A stretch of 46,710 nt of DNA, taken from positions 1 through 46,710 of the forward strand of contig JAQGOF010000244.1 in NCBI GenBank assembly GCA_028293745.1. Reading direction: 5' to 3'. Source of the stretch: Gammaproteobacteria bacterium. GTDB taxonomy: Bacteria > Pseudomonadota > Gammaproteobacteria > Steroidobacterales > Steroidobacteraceae. Shown here piece by piece: positions 16,640-24,349 of this stretch (position 1 is the stretch's first letter; every line of letters starts with the position of its first letter). Both the position numbers and the translations under genes were made by a program. The notes beneath the pieces were generated by a model. The model saw nothing but the letters and a program-made list of their open reading frames with translations. It was not told where the DNA came from and made no database searches.

Positions 16640-17306
16640 CCGATTCGACTGCTGGAATGTCGCCATAGTCACGCAGGGGGCGCGCCTGCCCGCCGTGTGC
16701 CGCGGATATACGCCGCACTCCGCGAATCCACCGGATTCCCGCCGCCCGGGCCGCGCGCAAGACTGGCGGGCTGTCGTCAACGAACAGGCTCCTCTGCGGA
16801 TCGAAAGGCTCCACCTCCCGCACCGCCTTCCAGAACAGCTCGCTCTCCTTGGGAGCCTGAAACACGTGCGAGCTGATGGCGGCATCCAGATAACCGGTGA
16901 CGCCCGTCTGCTCGTCCTTGATCTTCAGAACCTGCGGATGCGAGTTTGTAAGCAATACGAGCCGCTTCCCCAGGGCCCGCAGCCGTTTGAGGAAGGCTTG
17001 GGCACCCGGTAACCAGGCGATCCGCTCAGCCTGGGTCCGCTTGAGCGCTTCCACGTTCAAGCCCAGCTCCCGACTCCAGTAGTCGATGCAGTACCAGCTC
17101 ATCGTCCCTTCACAGGCGCGAAACCGCGGTGTCAGCACGGCCTTGGCCTGCTCCAGGGTCAGCGCCTGCGATGCCGCATAGACAGAAGGGATGAAGTCGA
17201 GCCAGAAATCGTTGTCGAACCCGAGGTCGAGCAACGTGCCATCGAGGTCGAGGAGGATCGTATCTATATGGTCCCAATCAAGCTTTTCAAGTGCGGCAGA
17301 GGACAT
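16497..17306 (-). CDS. HAD-superfamily hydrolase, YrfG/GMP-IMP nucleotidase-like, with 3' overlap into rhlB
   Basis: 269 residues from ATG 17306 (an in-frame start at 17339 is less likely). HAD motif I is LLDLDGTLLD (Asp20, Asp22), motif II LLTNSH, and motif IV VDDSPPVLRAAR; the helical cap contains WLDFIPSVYAA and FRACEGTMSWYCIDYWSRELGL, as in YrfG, which dephosphorylates GMP and IMP. YrfG is about 222 residues; here the fold ends near residue 222 (IPAVESVSDLDP) and a tail of about 47 residues follows. That tail is encoded entirely antisense to the rhlB C terminus, so it is probably read-through after loss of a stop codon. TATGAT at 17313-17318 (minus strand) lies just before the ATG, which would give a near-leaderless transcript. 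Confidence 0.85.
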   Translation of the reverse strand: MSSAALEKLDWDHIDTILLDLDGTLLDLGFDNDFWLDFIPSVYAASQALTLEQAKAVLTPRFRACEGTMSWYCIDYWSRELGLNVEALKRTQAERIAWLPGAQAFLKRLRALGKRLVLLTNSHPQVLKIKDEQTGVTGYLDAAISSHVFQAPKESELFWKAVREVEPFDPQRSLFVDDSPPVLRAARAAGIRWIRGVRRISAAHGGQARPLRDYGDIPAVESVSDLDPGLPWTDGRHGGLEEGAGHPVPSVPPTVEGVDDSHIRPAVLR

Positions 17307-17365
17307 CGGGGTATCATAGCGGCCATTGGGCCACCCCACGATGGGAGACCCCGGGTTGCCCGGCC

Positions 17366-17590
17366 ATGGCGGAAATCGAAGACAATGTCGACCGCGAGCT
17401 GTTCCGCAACATCGAAAAGTTGCGTCAGCTTCGCATAGAGCATCGTGATCTCGATGAGGTCATCGAGCGCCTGACCATGGACATTCATACCAACGAGCTG
17501 CAGTTGAAACGCCTCAAGAAGCGCAAGCTCATGCTCAAGGATCAGATCACGCGAATGGAAAGCGAGCTGATACCCGATTTGAACGCGTGA
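17366..17590 (+). CDS. YdcH-family (DUF465) small coiled-coil protein
   Basis: 74 residues from ATG 17366; the open frame reaches further upstream but only this start gives the family N terminus. Almost entirely charged helix: LFRNIEKLRQLRIEHRDL, VIERL, LKRLKKRKLMLKDQI, which predicts a coiled coil. DUF465 proteins are widespread in Proteobacteria; function unknown. Its TGA overlaps the GTG of the next gene by two bases, so it is probably translationally coupled to the MscS channel gene. Confidence 0.85.
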   Translation: MAEIEDNVDRELFRNIEKLRQLRIEHRDLDEVIERLTMDIHTNELQLKRLKKRKLMLKDQITRMESELIPDLNA

Positions 17591-18945
17591 ACCACGTAGA
17601 TAGCGCCGATAGCGGCGCCATGGGCGTTTTCATGCGCCTCACATCGCCGCAGATCCTCACCGAGGTCATCGCGATCGCGTGCGCCGGCCTGATCGCGCTG
17701 GCCGGTGCCCAGATCGTCAAAGCGTGGCACAAGCGACACACGGGCTCTGCGCGGCCGGAGGGGTGGCAGGGAGACGTACAGGAAGGCAGCGTCATTGTTG
17801 CGCCTTACCTCGTTGCCCTGATCGTGTTACTGATCGTGCGCGGATTTCTTGGCTCCCTCCACGGGCACACGGCAGCCATCGATACGGCCCTGCAGCTGAC
17901 AACTGCGCTGGTGCTGGTCCGCCTCGGGGTGTACCTGCTGCGCGTGATGATGGGATCGGGCTCGTGGATCCGAACCTGGGAAAACCGCATCACGCTCGCC
18001 CTGTGGCTGACGATGTCCTTCTCGCTGGTCGGCTGGCTGGATGTTGTCGAGGGCACTCTCAGCCACATCAACCTCATACCCGGAAAATCGTTCAGTCTCT
18101 GGGCGCTGCTCAAGGGACTGGTCGTCGTCACGACATTCGTGGTGGTCTCGAGCCTGATCGCCCGCGCGCTGGAAAAGCGCGTCATGCGGGCGCAGCAGCT
18201 TGCCGTTTCTACCCGCATCGGCATCTCGAAGTTCGCTTACTTCATCCTCGTCAGCATCGGCGCGATGCTGGGCATCAACCAGGCCGGCGTGGATGTCACG
18301 ACACTCAACGTGCTGACCGGCGCCATAGGCCTGGGTCTGGGCTTTGGTCTGCAGGCCATTGCGAGCAACTTCGTCAGCGGGTTCGTGCTGCTGATCGACA
18401 AGTCCATCAAGCCCGGGGACGTCATCAGCTTCACCGGCCATACCGGAACCAGCACCGAGAACTTCGGTTGGGTGCAGGAATTGCGTGGGCGATATGTCGT
18501 AGTTCGTGACCGCGACGGGGTCGAGACCCTGGTTCCGAACCAGAATCTGATCACCAACTCGGTCATCAACTGGAGCTATTCGGATCAGCGGGTACGTATC
18601 CGTCTGCCGGTCACGATCAGTTACGACGATGACCCTGAGTTCGCTCTCAAGCTCCTGTTCGACGCCGTGGCCAACCATCCGCGCATCCTGCACGACCCAC
18701 CCCCGGTGACCCGGCTCATGGCCTTCGAGGACTACGGTATGCGCATCGAGGTGCGCTTCTGGATTGCCGATCCCATGAACGGTGTGAATAACGTGCGGTC
18801 GGACGTCAACCGCGCGATCTGGAGGTTGTTCAAAGACAACGGTGTCAAGATCCCGGTCGCGCAGCGCGAGCTACGGATGCTCGAGCCGGCTGCCCGGTTT
18901 ATCAAGCCCCCGCAACAGCCTTCGGTTGACCAGGATGACGATTGA
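17587..18945 (+). CDS. MscS-family mechanosensitive ion channel
   Basis: 452 residues from GTG 17587 (internal ATGs at 17620 and 17632 are possible). About five hydrophobic helices in the first 260 residues lead to the pore helix and the MscS signature: LTGAIGLGLGFGLQAIASNFVSG, then LIDKSIKPGDVISF and the beta domain with LVPNQNLITNSVINWS and a C-terminal ferredoxin-like domain. Opens under membrane tension during hypo-osmotic shock. It is a MscM/YnaI-like member with extra helices rather than the short three-helix MscS. It overlaps arfB at its 3' end by 11 bases. Confidence 0.92.
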   Translation: MNHVDSADSGAMGVFMRLTSPQILTEVIAIACAGLIALAGAQIVKAWHKRHTGSARPEGWQGDVQEGSVIVAPYLVALIVLLIVRGFLGSLHGHTAAIDTALQLTTALVLVRLGVYLLRVMMGSGSWIRTWENRITLALWLTMSFSLVGWLDVVEGTLSHINLIPGKSFSLWALLKGLVVVTTFVVVSSLIARALEKRVMRAQQLAVSTRIGISKFAYFILVSIGAMLGINQAGVDVTTLNVLTGAIGLGLGFGLQAIASNFVSGFVLLIDKSIKPGDVISFTGHTGTSTENFGWVQELRGRYVVVRDRDGVETLVPNQNLITNSVINWSYSDQRVRIRLPVTISYDDDPEFALKLLFDAVANHPRILHDPPPVTRLMAFEDYGMRIEVRFWIADPMNGVNNVRSDVNRAIWRLFKDNGVKIPVAQRELRMLEPAARFIKPPQQPSVDQDDD

Positions 18946-19360
18946 GGTCACCCCGCACATCGTGATTCCTGACGGCGATATTTCGCTGTCGTTCGTAAGG
19001 GGATCCGGGCCTGGCGGCCAGAACGTCAACAAAGTTGCCTCCGCGGTTCAGTTGCGCTTCGACCTGGCAGGCACTCAAGCGCTGACTGACCCGGTGAAAG
19101 CGCGGCTGCGCGCGCTCGCAGGCCGACGACTGACCGACGAGGGGGCGATTCTCATCATCGCGAGGAATCACCGGACGCAGGAGCAGAATCGCCGTGAAGC
19201 GGGAGAACGCCTGGCGGATCTCATTCGAAGCGCCCTGGTGCCACCCAAACCGCGCAAAAAGACCAAACCGACGCGTGCCTCGCGCGAGCGGCGCCTTGAG
19301 ACCAAGACCCGCCAGCAGCGGACGAAGGGGTTGCGCGGCAAGGTAAAGTGGGACAGCTAA
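18935..19360 (+). CDS. arfB: Alternative ribosome-rescue factor B (peptidyl-tRNA hydrolase)
   Basis: 141 residues from ATG 18935, inside the end of the MscS gene. The release-factor domain carries GSGPGGQNVNKVAS, the GGQ at residues 27-29 that hydrolyses peptidyl-tRNA. The C-terminal tail is strongly basic (KPRKKTKPTRASRERR ... RGKVKWDS), the part that enters the empty mRNA channel of stalled ribosomes. Size and tail match ArfB/YaeJ rather than RF1/RF2. Releases nascent chains from non-stop ribosomes. Confidence 0.95.
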   Translation: MTIEVTPHIVIPDGDISLSFVRGSGPGGQNVNKVASAVQLRFDLAGTQALTDPVKARLRALAGRRLTDEGAILIIARNHRTQEQNRREAGERLADLIRSALVPPKPRKKTKPTRASRERRLETKTRQQRTKGLRGKVKWDS

Positions 19361-19439
19361 GACGTTCCGGGAGGGTACATCGTGTACACGTCAGCGCCAG
19401 TTGTAGGCGCTCACCCAACTCCCGCGGGTTCACCCCACA

Positions 19440-20594
19440 TCACCCGAGCCGCGCACCGAGCCATACCATTCCGGCGAACGCGACAGCCATCGAGGTCGCA
19501 GGCATCAGGCGGGTCGCGTACAGCGAAGACTGCCTCAATTGCACGAGCACCGGCGCAACCAGCAGCACTACGCACAGCTGCGCGATCTCGACCCCGATGT
19601 TGAACCCCGCTAGCAGCGCGACGATTCGTCCTCGCACGGGGGCGAGCTCGCTCAATGCGAGCGCGAATCCAAAGCCGTGAATCAACCCGAACGAGAAGGC
19701 CAGCGGCAGACGCCATCGCGCTGCTCGCGGAAACAGGTTCAGCAGCGCCGAGATCACGATTGTCACAGCTATCAGCGGCTCGATCGTACGGGCGCTCATT
19801 GATACCACCTGCATCGTGGCGAGGCCGAGAGTAATCGAGTGAGCGACCGTAAACGCGGTGACGATACGTAACAGGTCTCGAAGAACGATCCTCAAGCTAT
19901 TCGCCGGGCGCCAGGTGCCACTCCCCGCAGTGAGCGCGCAAGGAAGCAACAACGATAGAAGAAACGCGAGATGGTCGTAGCCCGTCCAAACGTGCCAGAT
20001 CCCTTGCACAACGAACGTGGCAAACGCCAGCCACCAATTGGGCTCGTTGGATTGCTTCCACTCCCGGGTGCCCTCGGCCAGAAAGCCCGCTGTAAACCCT
20101 GCATCAGTGTGAACATCAAACAATGTCCGGTGACCCGCGTCTTCGCTGAAGAACAGATTGCTGTTGATCTTGAGCAGCCCGCCCGCCTCACAGCGTCCTA
20201 CGAACGGTAACGACAGGTAGGGCTCGCCGACATGTCGTGTGACCAGCACGTCGGCGACGTGAAAAGTGCATTTTCGGGTGCCGCGCTCGAACATCAACTT
20301 ATCCGCAACGAGCCCCGCGATTTCGGGCTTCACCGCTTCGACTTCGCGCCAGAGGACGCGACCATCTCCGTCGGCGTCGAGCGGCACGCTCCAGGAGAGA
20401 TCGAGTACCGAGACGTCGAGGGAGCCCTGCAGAGCGCCGTCCTCCCGCGCATCGAGCTTCAGGTAGCTCGTACTGGACTCATGGGACTCCGCCTGACGCG
20501 TGCCAGCGATTGAAAACGCGCAGATCACCAGCAGCACGCCAAGAAGGCGACGCAAGCCGCGTGGCCGCCGACCGGCCGGCGCCCGCCGAATCAT
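19440..20594 (-). CDS. HupE/UreJ-like membrane protein with periplasmic EF-hand loop
   Basis: 384 residues from ATG 20594, which overlaps the TPR gene's stop (ATGA). A signal or anchor helix (residues 14-34), then a soluble, probably periplasmic domain of about 140 residues, then six or seven membrane helices. The membrane part carries HVWTGYDHLAFLLSLLLP, matching the HX5DH signature of HupE/UreJ nickel permeases, plus AHSITL, LIHGFGFALAL and FNIGVEIAQL. The soluble domain holds DADGDGRVLWRE (residues 73-84), a canonical 12-residue EF-hand calcium loop. Whether it moves nickel, another metal, or none is open; no hydrogenase or urease genes are nearby. It is coupled to the upstream TPR gene. 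Confidence 0.8.
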   Translation of the reverse strand: MIRRAPAGRRPRGLRRLLGVLLVICAFSIAGTRQAESHESSTSYLKLDAREDGALQGSLDVSVLDLSWSVPLDADGDGRVLWREVEAVKPEIAGLVADKLMFERGTRKCTFHVADVLVTRHVGEPYLSLPFVGRCEAGGLLKINSNLFFSEDAGHRTLFDVHTDAGFTAGFLAEGTREWKQSNEPNWWLAFATFVVQGIWHVWTGYDHLAFLLSLLLPCALTAGSGTWRPANSLRIVLRDLLRIVTAFTVAHSITLGLATMQVVSMSARTIEPLIAVTIVISALLNLFPRAARWRLPLAFSFGLIHGFGFALALSELAPVRGRIVALLAGFNIGVEIAQLCVVLLVAPVLVQLRQSSLYATRLMPATSMAVAFAGMVWLGARLG

Positions 20595-21793
20595 GACCGA
20601 CGAGCCCGAATCCAGGTGGTCGCGCCCGACGACGATTCGCGGCCCGGCAGTAACCGGTCCACGACCACATCCTCGTAGTGCGTACGGCGTATCCACGCCT
20701 CCAGGCTCGCGATTGCCGCGGTGTCCCGCGCGTCAGTTGCCGCCCGCGCGAGGAGTCGTACGTCCTCAGTCTCGCGCTGCACGGCGAAATTATCGCGAGC
20801 GAGAGCCAGTGCGGCACGCCGATCGTTGGCGAACTCCAGCGCAAGGCGAGCCTCCTCTCTCAGGTGTGTGCGTTCACCGCGCTGCGCGCTGACTGCCAAT
20901 CTTTCCCGCAGCTCCGCGAGAGAGCCCTGCATTTGACTATCATGTGCGCGCGCCAGCGCGATGGCCCGCCTCAACAGCGCACTCACACTGGGCCGCGCAG
21001 CGCCCAGCACGTTTACGGCATCTGTCAAGTAGCCTCGTGCAATCAACACGTCCGCCAATGCGAGTCGCACATAGTCGCTCGTTGGCGCGAGCGCGACCGC
21101 GCGCGTGAGTGCAATCTGGGCCTCCGCCAGTGCTCCAGCGCGCATGTCGAGGTCCGCTCGCACGGCGAGTGTCCAGGCGCGCACGTCCACAGATGGACCG
21201 GCCGACTCGTCCGCCGTGAGCCGTTCCAACAGCACTCTCGCGCGCTCGAGTTGACCGGTCGATCCCACAACTTGCGCGAGGCAGACGGATCCCGCCCACT
21301 GCTCACCCGACCCGAGCAGCCAGGTGCAATCGGGCCGCGCACGGTCGAATTCTCCGGTCACGATGTGCACATTCGCACGCATCAGACGCGCGTGAGCCGC
21401 GCGTGGATCTTGAGCAATGGCGCGATCGAGCAGCCCGATCGCTGCACCAAACTCGTGCCGCTGCTGAAGCACATCGGCTTCCAGCGTCAAAAGAGCGGCG
21501 GGTACTGTCGGGCGTGCGACCCACGGGGCGAGTACGCTCTCCGCGCGCCCGTAGAGCTGCGGTTGTGCCGAAACCCGTGCCTGCTCGAGCAGCGCGGCGG
21601 CAAGCTGTGTGGCCTTCTGCGGGTCGCTGCGCGAGAGCAGCAGCTGCCGGGCGAAGCTGTCGCGCGAGCGCACAGCCCTTCCCGGCAGTTCCGCAACGAC
21701 GAAGCCGGGGTCTTTCGGGCGAAAGGGTTCTGCCGCCTTGAGAGTGGGTACGAGCGCCGTAAGCGCCAGCACTGCAGCCAAACATGCTTTCAC
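20591..21793 (-). CDS. Secreted TPR-repeat protein
   Basis: 400 residues from GTG 21793 with GAGGAG seven bases upstream. Signal peptide MKACLAAVLALTALVPTLKAA. The rest is helical and Ala/Leu/Arg-rich with tetratricopeptide-type pairs (for example LEADVLQQRHEFGAAIGLLDRAIAQDP and RADLDMRAGALAEAQIALTRAVALAP), so probably a periplasmic scaffold. ATGA overlap with the HupE-like gene means the two are translated together and likely act together. No enzyme motif is seen. Confidence 0.75.
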   Translation of the reverse strand: MKACLAAVLALTALVPTLKAAEPFRPKDPGFVVAELPGRAVRSRDSFARQLLLSRSDPQKATQLAAALLEQARVSAQPQLYGRAESVLAPWVARPTVPAALLTLEADVLQQRHEFGAAIGLLDRAIAQDPRAAHARLMRANVHIVTGEFDRARPDCTWLLGSGEQWAGSVCLAQVVGSTGQLERARVLLERLTADESAGPSVDVRAWTLAVRADLDMRAGALAEAQIALTRAVALAPTSDYVRLALADVLIARGYLTDAVNVLGAARPSVSALLRRAIALARAHDSQMQGSLAELRERLAVSAQRGERTHLREEARLALEFANDRRAALALARDNFAVQRETEDVRLLARAATDARDTAAIASLEAWIRRTHYEDVVVDRLLPGRESSSGATTWIRARRS

Positions 21794-21888
21794 ACGGGGA
21801 TCTCCTCGTTATTGGGTCACGAGGGCCATACGTGCGAAGAAGCGCGCCGGATGCAGCCGACGACTATCTTGTTGCGCCGGAGGCAGCC

Positions 21889-23313
21889 TCAAACGCCTCG
21901 GGCCACCTCGGTCTGCATCAGCTCCCACAACTCCGCGACATGCCGCTGCTGCGTCGCTTCGCCACCGAACGCCACCCTGACCATCCACCGGCCATCCAAG
22001 GTCGCCGATGTGAGGTACGCTTTTCCGGATTCGTTGATTCGCTTTACCCATGCAAGCGTGTGGGCGTCGAGCGCATCACCACTCAACCCAGGCGGCTCGT
22101 GACGCACGCAAACGGTCTGTAACGGCGTGGGCGCCACACGTTTCCAGCCCGGAGTAGCGTCTACCCGCGCAGCCAGCCACTGCGCATACCCAATGTCGCG
22201 TCGCAACCGGGCCTGCAGCCCACTCACACCCTGCTCGCGCATCAGAAACCAAAGCTTCAATGCCCGAAACCGGCGCCCGAGCGGAATACCCCAGTCCCGG
22301 TAGTTCTTCACCTGCGAGTCAGCCGCAGTGCGCAGGAAGCTCGGGTTGGTGGACATCACGCGAACCAGGTGGTCGGGATCACGAACGTAGTAGGTCGAGC
22401 AATCAAACGACGCACCGAGCCACTTGTGGGGATTCACCACGAGCGAATCCGCTCCCTCGATACCGTCCCACAGCTTGCGGCACTCAGGGAGGATCATCGC
22501 CGAGCCGGCCAATGCTGCATCGACATGCATCCACAAGCCGTGCGCCTTCGCGACTCTCGTGATGTCAGCGAGCGGATCACATGCGGTAGTCGCGGTTGTT
22601 CCGATAGTCGCCACCACTGCGCACGGCAGCAACCCATTGTCCGAATCGCTCTGCACCATCTGCGCAAGCGCATCCCCCCGCATCGAAAAGCTCTCGTCCA
22701 CCGGGACGACACGCACGTAGGTGCGGCCGAAACCGGCCATCAGAGCCGCCTTGTCCACGGAACTGTGACTTTGGCTCGACGTATAGACAACCAGCGGCTT
22801 CCCGGCACTTTGCAACCCACCGCGCGTAGCGCCGTGAGAAGTAGTCCGCTCGCGAGCACAGATCAGGGCCACCAAGGCGCCGGTTGATGCCGTGTCTTGA
22901 ATCACGCCACTCCACGCATCAGACAGTCCCGTCATCTGGCGAAGCCAATCGGTCGTGACTTCCTCGAGCTCCGTCAACGCGGGGCTTGACTGCCAGTTGA
23001 GCCCCAACTGGCCGAGCCCGGTGCTGACGTAGTCGCCGAGTACGGCAGCCAGCGAGCTGTTGGATGGGAAGTAGCCGAAGAACCGTGGATCGACCCACTG
23101 CGTGCACGCCGGCAGGATCACGTTGTTCAGATCGGCCAATACCGCATCAAAAGGTTCGGGCTCGGTTGGCGGCGCGGCCGGAAGCGCACGTTTGACCGTC
23201 CCCGGAGCCACATTGCGCATCACTGGGAAGTCCCCTCGATAGGCCTTCTCACGATAGTCAGCGATCCAATCGATTAGCTCGTGCCCGAGCCGACGAAATT
23301 CTTCCACGTCCAT
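21889..23313 (-). CDS. PLP-dependent aromatic-amino-acid-type decarboxylase (group II)
   Basis: 474 residues. Group II decarboxylase fold: WVDPRFFGYFPSNSSLAAVLGD, TSTASTGALVALICARE region, YTSSQSHSSVDKAALMAG, the DPLADI and WMHVDAALAGSAMI stretch with the Asp that binds the pyridine nitrogen, and VVNPHKWLGASFDCS with Lys297 forming the internal aldimine. The closest known relatives act on aromatic L-amino acids (tyrosine, tryptophan, DOPA) and give amines; the exact substrate is not settled by these motifs. Starts eight bases after the ornithine-cyclodeaminase-family gene, so they share a transcript; 95 bases separate it from the TPR gene. Confidence 0.85.
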   Translation of the reverse strand: MDVEEFRRLGHELIDWIADYREKAYRGDFPVMRNVAPGTVKRALPAAPPTEPEPFDAVLADLNNVILPACTQWVDPRFFGYFPSNSSLAAVLGDYVSTGLGQLGLNWQSSPALTELEEVTTDWLRQMTGLSDAWSGVIQDTASTGALVALICARERTTSHGATRGGLQSAGKPLVVYTSSQSHSSVDKAALMAGFGRTYVRVVPVDESFSMRGDALAQMVQSDSDNGLLPCAVVATIGTTATTACDPLADITRVAKAHGLWMHVDAALAGSAMILPECRKLWDGIEGADSLVVNPHKWLGASFDCSTYYVRDPDHLVRVMSTNPSFLRTAADSQVKNYRDWGIPLGRRFRALKLWFLMREQGVSGLQARLRRDIGYAQWLAARVDATPGWKRVAPTPLQTVCVRHEPPGLSGDALDAHTLAWVKRINESGKAYLTSATLDGRWMVRVAFGGEATQQRHVAELWELMQTEVARGV

Positions 23314-23321
23314 AATAACCC

Positions 23322-24341
23322 TCAGAAAGGGACGCGCGTCCCGATGCCGTCTCGCACGGCACGTTCATAAATCACGTGCGCCGCCGCGAGATCCTGCGCA
23401 GCGACCCCCAGCGATTTATAAACAGTGATGTCGTGATCACCCGTCCGCCCGACGATACCCCCGCTCAATACATCGCCGATCTCACCCAGAACATGGCCTT
23501 CGCTTACCAGCCCGGCATCCATCGCGTGCTTCAACTCACCCGCCTCGGCACGAGCCGCAGTCCGTGAGTCCACAAAGAAGCGCGAGGCGGTAACAACATC
23601 GTCGTCAACCTCGCGCGCATTCAGCCGACTCGCCCCAACCAGATTCACATGAGAACCCCTCCCGAGCCACGCCCCATTCAACACCGGCTCGCGCGATGCA
23701 GTGACCGTACAAACAATATCGGCGCCCTTCACTGCGTCCTCAGCCGTCTTGCTGACCTCGACTCGCACGGACAGCCTCGAGCCCTGCGTTTCAGCAAAGT
23801 GCTCGGCCTTTTCGATGGACCGACCCCACACGCGAACCGAACGCAGCGTCCGTACCCTCGAAATCGCCTCAAGATGGGTCACGGCTTGCTCGCCCGTACC
23901 CAGAATCGCCAGATGCGACGCATCCTTCCGCGCAAGAGCACGTGTAGCGACCGCACTCGCTGCGGCGGTCCGCATGGCGGTAATTTCCGCTGCGTCCATG
24001 ACAGCCAGCGGAAACCCTATTTCCGTATCAAACAACAGCACGAGCCCAAGGTGGGACGGCAGTCCGCGCTTGGCATTGTCGGGATACACGGTAATTATCT
24101 TTGCACCGAGTCCTTGAGGATCTGCCAGGTATCCGGGCATCACACCGAAAAAGTTACGACCACCCGGAAGCTGCATCACCGTACGCAAGGGCACGTCCGC
24201 ACCGCCATTGGAAAGCGCGCGCATAGCGCGATCCACTGCGTCGATGCAATCCGACATGGGCAACGCACGCCGCACATCAGCGCCGCTGACGCACAGCAGC
24301 CCGTTAGGGGTACCCTTGGGGGCAGTATCCTCGGTGCTCAT
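23322..24341 (-). CDS. Ornithine cyclodeaminase / mu-crystallin family NAD(P)-dependent enzyme
   Basis: 339 residues from ATG 24341, which has GAGAGG five bases upstream; an in-frame start at 24368 lies inside the exporter gene. Motifs: LRTVMQLPGG and FFGVMPGYL substrate region, KIITVYPDN with a conserved Lys, MDAAEITAMRTAAASAVAT, and a Rossmann fold with LAILGTGEQAVTHLEA and VRVWGRS. Members are ornithine cyclodeaminase, alanine dehydrogenase (archaeal type), ketimine reductase and tauropine-type enzymes, so the substrate stays open. Pairing with an amino acid decarboxylase suggests a small amino acid or amine pathway. Confidence 0.85.
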   Translation of the reverse strand: MSTEDTAPKGTPNGLLCVSGADVRRALPMSDCIDAVDRAMRALSNGGADVPLRTVMQLPGGRNFFGVMPGYLADPQGLGAKIITVYPDNAKRGLPSHLGLVLLFDTEIGFPLAVMDAAEITAMRTAAASAVATRALARKDASHLAILGTGEQAVTHLEAISRVRTLRSVRVWGRSIEKAEHFAETQGSRLSVRVEVSKTAEDAVKGADIVCTVTASREPVLNGAWLGRGSHVNLVGASRLNAREVDDDVVTASRFFVDSRTAARAEAGELKHAMDAGLVSEGHVLGEIGDVLSGGIVGRTGDHDITVYKSLGVAAQDLAAAHVIYERAVRDGIGTRVPF

Positions 24342-24349
24342 AGAACCTC

